Of a stretch of DNA of 64,000 nucleotides, positions 61,118-64,000 are shown one piece after another. The stretch covers positions 186,001 through 250,000 of the forward strand of contig NZ_MVBC01000007.1 of the NCBI RefSeq assembly GCF_002007105.1, given 5' to 3'. Both the position numbers and the translations under genes were made by a program. Numbering within the stretch: position 1 is the stretch's first letter; each line of letters begins with the position of its first letter. Origin of the DNA: Hymenobacter sp. CRA2. Its GTDB lineage: Bacteria; Bacteroidota; Bacteroidia; Cytophagales; Hymenobacteraceae. The notes under the pieces were generated by a model, which saw only the letters and a list, made by a program, of their open reading frames with translations, did no database searches and had not been told where the DNA came from.

Positions 61118-61747
61118 ATGCGCAAACACTCTCCACCACTGCCTGCCACCCCGCCAGAGCCAATAGTCATCTGGTGGCGCCCATGGTCTATGGCCTTGGG
61201 AAGCTTCATCGGCCTGTATTTACTGGTCAGCACCGCCGCCATGGCCCAATCGGAGCGACGCCGCCCCGTGCGGGCGGGCGAGCAGACGCACAAAACAGAT
61301 GTGCCGGCCAACGAAGCCCAAGCCAAGCCGGTGCCGTCCAAAAAACTGGAGGAGGCCCTGCAACTGCTGTTCCGCGCCGACTCGGCCCGCGGCCGGGTAG
61401 CGCCCCGGCCCATGGGGCCCGAAGAAGAGGGCTTCGTTATCGACCAGACCATTACCAAAGTCGGCCACGACTTCTACGACGCCTTTTACACGCGCTGGGA
61501 GTCGCCGCCAGGCATCAACGGTTACGCCATTGCCTTGGTCGAGCGGCCGGGGCGGGGCACTACCACCCTCATTGCCTTGGTCATCGACGATGCAGAGCTG
61601 TTTGAGATGCCGCTGCAACCCAAGTACGACCTCATCGAGGAAGGCGCCACCGAGGCCGTGGGCATGGCACAGGACTACCTGCGCGAAGCCCACGACGTGA
61701 GCCGGCAGCTGGAAAAAGAAGACCGCGGCGTAAGCGGCCGCTACTGA
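61118..61747 (+). CDS. csgE: Curli assembly protein CsgE, long form
   Basis: A 209-residue exported protein. After an N-terminal stretch and a membrane/signal segment (MALGSFIGLYLLVSTAAMAQ), a charged linker of about 70 residues leads into the CsgE domain: EGFVIDQTITKVGHDFYDAF, TRWESPPGINGYAIALVERP and GTTTLIALVIDDAELFEMPL. CsgE is the periplasmic adaptor that caps CsgG and guides curlin subunits. E. coli CsgE is about 130 residues; the linker is extra. First gene of csgEFG. Confidence 0.9.
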   Translation: MRKHSPPLPATPPEPIVIWWRPWSMALGSFIGLYLLVSTAAMAQSERRRPVRAGEQTHKTDVPANEAQAKPVPSKKLEEALQLLFRADSARGRVAPRPMGPEEEGFVIDQTITKVGHDFYDAFYTRWESPPGINGYAIALVERPGRGTTTLIALVIDDAELFEMPLQPKYDLIEEGATEAVGMAQDYLREAHDVSRQLEKEDRGVSGRY

Positions 61748-61793
61748 CCGGCGGGAGCATCCGCCAACCCTACCACCTCATTCCCACACTCGT

Positions 61794-62219
61794 ATGAAAC
61801 GTTTACTACTGCTCTGCTGGGGGCTGTTGCTCGGTTTGGCCGGGTCACTGCAGGCCCAGGATTTAGTCTATGAGCCGAAAAACCCCAGCTTCGGCGGCGG
61901 CAACCCCTACAACTATTCCTGGCTGCTCAGCTCGGCCACGGCCCAGAACACCATCGAGGACCCCAGCGCCCAGCGCAGCTCCCTGCTCAACCGCGACCCG
62001 CTGGTGGAATTTCAGGAAAACCTCAACCGGCAGATTCTGAACCTGCTGACTACTCGCTTCGTCACCTCCCAGTTCGGGGAAGGGCAGATCCGCGAGGGCA
62101 GCTACAACGTGGGCAGCTACCAGATCCAGGTTACGCCCGGGTCCAGCGGCGTGGTCATTCAGATTACGGATACCACCACCGGGGGCCAGACGACGGTGAC
62201 CATTCCCAACATGCCCTGA
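61794..62219 (+). CDS. csgF: Curli assembly protein CsgF
   Basis: A 141-residue protein, the normal CsgF length. A signal peptide (LLLCWGLLLGLAGSLQAQ) is followed by the conserved mature N-terminus DLVYEPKNPSFGGGNPYNYS that inserts into the CsgG pore, then LVEFQENLNRQILNLLTTRF and a C-terminal beta-sheet (YQIQVTPGSSGVVIQITDTT). It links the secretion pore to curlin nucleation outside the cell. Lies 46 bases after csgE. Confidence 0.95.
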   Translation: MKRLLLLCWGLLLGLAGSLQAQDLVYEPKNPSFGGGNPYNYSWLLSSATAQNTIEDPSAQRSSLLNRDPLVEFQENLNRQILNLLTTRFVTSQFGEGQIREGSYNVGSYQIQVTPGSSGVVIQITDTTTGGQTTVTIPNMP

Positions 62220-62263
62220 CGGCGCCACCCGTCGGCTTATCTGTTCCTTATTGCATTTCCGCC

Positions 62264-63703
62264 ATGTTGTCATTCCTGCGTTGGAGCGCAGCGGGCTTGC
62301 TGTTGCTGGCCGGCTGCGCGCCCTATTTTCACCAACCGCTAAGTACCCAATCGGCCCGGCTGGGTGCCGAAGTGCGCGGCAACAGCGAGCTGCTGCGCCT
62401 GCCCGTGCCGAAAGAGCCCGTGGTAGCGGCTGTGTACAAGTTCCGGGACCAGACCGGGCAGTACAAGCCCACCACCAACGGCTCGAGCTTCTCGACGGCC
62501 ATTTCGCAGGGTACCACCACCATTCTCATGCGGGCGCTGGAAGAGTCGCGCTGGTTTAAGGCCATCGAGCGCGAAAACCTCGGCAATCTGCTCAACGAAC
62601 GGAAAATCATCCGCTCGACGCGCGCTGAGTACACCGACCAAACCGGCGTGAAGCAGCCACCGCTGCCGCCGCTGCTGTTTGCGGGCATTATCCTGGAAGG
62701 CGGTATCGTGTCGTACGACGCCAACGTGCTGACGGGCGGGGCGGGGCTGCGCTACTTCGGCGCCGGTGCCTCGGGCCAGTACCGGCAAGACCGCGTGACG
62801 GTGTATTTGCGGGCCATCAGCACCAGCTCGGGGCAGGTGCTCAAGACGGTGTATACCTCCAAAACCATCCTCTCGCAGCAGGTCGACGCGAGTTTGTTTC
62901 GGTTTGTCAACTTCAAGCGCCTGCTCGAAACCGAAACCGGCTTCACCTACAACGAGCCTTCGGAAATGGCGGTGAAGGAAGCCATTGAAAAGGCGGTGCA
63001 AGCATTGGTGCTCGAAGGCATCATGGCTGGCATCTGGGAGCCGCGCAACCCCGCCGACCGTACCGGGCCTCTGGTGCAACAATACCTTCACGAAAAGGAC
63101 GACAACCTCACCTACGACGCGGTCGGGCGCTCCATGCACCCGCGCCGGGCACCCCTGGGCATTGGCCTGCTGGCCGGTACCCAGCGTTACGCCGGCGACT
63201 ACCGCAACCCCTTGCTGCGGCCCGTGGTGGATCTGACACTGCGCTACGACGGCGCCGCCGGCCGGCGGTGGGGCGCTTTTGCCAATGTGGGCCGGGGCCA
63301 GCTGGCCGCCGCTCAGGTGTTTCGGCAGACGTACTCTTATATAGAAGCAGGTGCTTTATGGCGGTTGTTTCCACTGGAGCGCTTTACCCCGCTGGCCATG
63401 GCCGGTGTCGGCGTGACCAATGCCGGGCTGGGGGAGGGGCAATCCGTGCACTGGTATCCGCACGGCGTGATTGGGCTGGGAGCTGAAGTACTGCTGACCG
63501 ACCGCATAGGCTTGCACCTGCAGGTCGATCAGCACCTGTACTTATCAGACCAAGTGGACCGCATGAGCCAGGGGAAGTACAATGATTACTTCTGGGGCGG
63601 ACGGGCTGGCTTGATCTTCTACCTGGGCGGGCGGAAAGCACGCGGCGGCAATGGCAGCAACCCTTCGCCCGGCTCACCTCAGTCCAATGACCAGGGCAAG
63701 TAA
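62264..63703 (+). CDS. csgG: Curli secretion channel CsgG with C-terminal barrel-like extension
   Basis: A 479-residue lipoprotein (lipobox LAGC, Cys18). Residues 19-270 follow CsgG: VVAAVYKFRDQTGQYKPTTN, STAISQGTTTILMRALEESR with WFKAIERENLGNLLNERKII, and LRAISTSSGQVLKTVYTSKT. About 200 further residues are absent from E. coli CsgG (277 residues): HPRRAPLGIGLLAGTQRYAG, GAGLRYF-like and PLAMAGVGVTNAGLGEG strands, YWGGRAGLIFYLGG-like end. They look like outer-membrane beta-barrel strands. CsgG forms the nonameric pore for curlin export. Confidence 0.92.
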   Translation: MLSFLRWSAAGLLLLAGCAPYFHQPLSTQSARLGAEVRGNSELLRLPVPKEPVVAAVYKFRDQTGQYKPTTNGSSFSTAISQGTTTILMRALEESRWFKAIERENLGNLLNERKIIRSTRAEYTDQTGVKQPPLPPLLFAGIILEGGIVSYDANVLTGGAGLRYFGAGASGQYRQDRVTVYLRAISTSSGQVLKTVYTSKTILSQQVDASLFRFVNFKRLLETETGFTYNEPSEMAVKEAIEKAVQALVLEGIMAGIWEPRNPADRTGPLVQQYLHEKDDNLTYDAVGRSMHPRRAPLGIGLLAGTQRYAGDYRNPLLRPVVDLTLRYDGAAGRRWGAFANVGRGQLAAAQVFRQTYSYIEAGALWRLFPLERFTPLAMAGVGVTNAGLGEGQSVHWYPHGVIGLGAEVLLTDRIGLHLQVDQHLYLSDQVDRMSQGKYNDYFWGGRAGLIFYLGGRKARGGNGSNPSPGSPQSNDQGK

Positions 63704-63820
63704 AGTACAAAGGATGATAAGCTGTATTTGGAAACGCCTGAAGTTCAGCTGATTTCGTTTTACGTGCCTGTATTTGTAAGTATTCTAGGAAAAAATTTAA
63801 CAAAATTCTTTAGTCGGCTA

Positions 63821-63850
63821 TTGACATTACACTTAAACAATATAATTTTG
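63821..63850 (+). promoter_or_regulatory. Promoter of the last gene (-33 TTG, -7 TAATTTTG)
   Basis: TAATTTTG at 63843-63850 matches TAnnTTTG, with TTG at 63821-63823 and 19 bases between. It lies in an AT-rich stretch after csgG, 65 bases before the ATG at 63915. Confidence 0.55.
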
Positions 63851-63914
63851 GATCATTCCTCCGGACGGAATATCGTTACTAGTTCTACTTCCCTCTTTCA
63901 CATTCCCAACCATC

Positions 63915-64000
63915 ATGAAAAAACTCAACTTGCTCCTCGGGGCCCTGCTGCTGGCTGGCGCCGCTAATGCTCAGATTTCGACCCGCGCTCAGGGAGACAA
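63915..64000 (+). CDS. Start of an exported protein, cut by the window end
   Basis: Only 28 codons are visible: MKKLNLLLGALLLAGAANAQ followed by ISTRAQGD. This is a complete signal peptide and the first mature residues. Position behind csgG and its own promoter suggest a curlin subunit or another curli-related protein; the visible AQGD could begin a curlin unit, but this is not proven. Confidence 0.65.
   Translation, partial: MKKLNLLLGALLLAGAANAQISTRAQGD

Overview
The window is GC-rich chromosomal DNA of a Bacteroidetes bacterium, most probably a Hymenobacter-like member of the Cytophagales. This is inferred from gene content: a type IX secretion plug protein (DUF5103), a PUR-family DUF3276 protein, DUF3822 next to coaD, DUF4296, a Bat-type DUF58/VWA cluster, a Bacteroidetes-type CsgEFG curli set and the TAnnTTTG promoter element. 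The word TACCTTTG or a close variant stands before many genes on both strands. I saw no rRNA, tRNA, CRISPR array, transposase or phage gene.

Layout. 1-8900: end of a metallo-beta-lactamase-fold protein, the T9SS plug protein, an unknown helical protein, an M48 protease, a long curlin-repeat protein behind an AT-rich promoter region, ychF, a YdcF protein and the PUR protein. 9000-19600: DUF58 protein, two small proteins, a HhH DNA glycosylase, an LRR protein, a serine hydrolase, a GNAT enzyme, threonine aldolase, a metallophosphoesterase, two Nudix proteins, coaD and DUF3822. 19600-33900: DUF4126, a thioesterase, a GH2 glycosidase, a RecD-like helicase, DUF1573, DUF423, YggS, the Bat-like cluster, CsaA, a DUF922 protease and a MATE pump. 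34100-45550: ergothioneine genes egtB-egtD, two disordered hydrophilic proteins, menC, a retropepsin-like protease with PDZ, an acyltransferase, an alpha/beta hydrolase, a phasin-like protein and an ABC1/UbiB kinase. 45550-60800: a palindromic repeat, two unknown genes, a phosphosugar mutase, an exported protein ending in a Hint (hedgehog/intein) domain, 4-hydroxyphenylpyruvate dioxygenase, a pair of paralogous lipoproteins around a DUF2911 gene, an ABC-F ATPase, a frameshifted lipoprotein gene and murI. 60800-64000: AT-rich DNA, csgE, csgF, csgG and the start of a further exported protein.

The clearest functional unit is curli export: CsgE, CsgF and an enlarged CsgG at the right end, with a substrate-like curlin-repeat protein about 55 kb to the left. 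The most unusual single gene is the Hint-domain protein at 50651-52354. The most unusual architectural feature is a set of genes whose start codon lies only 4-6 bases after a promoter -7 element, which implies leaderless mRNAs. Several repeat families occupy the intergenic gaps; one of them supplies the first codons of the YggS gene and touches the stop codons of two other genes.
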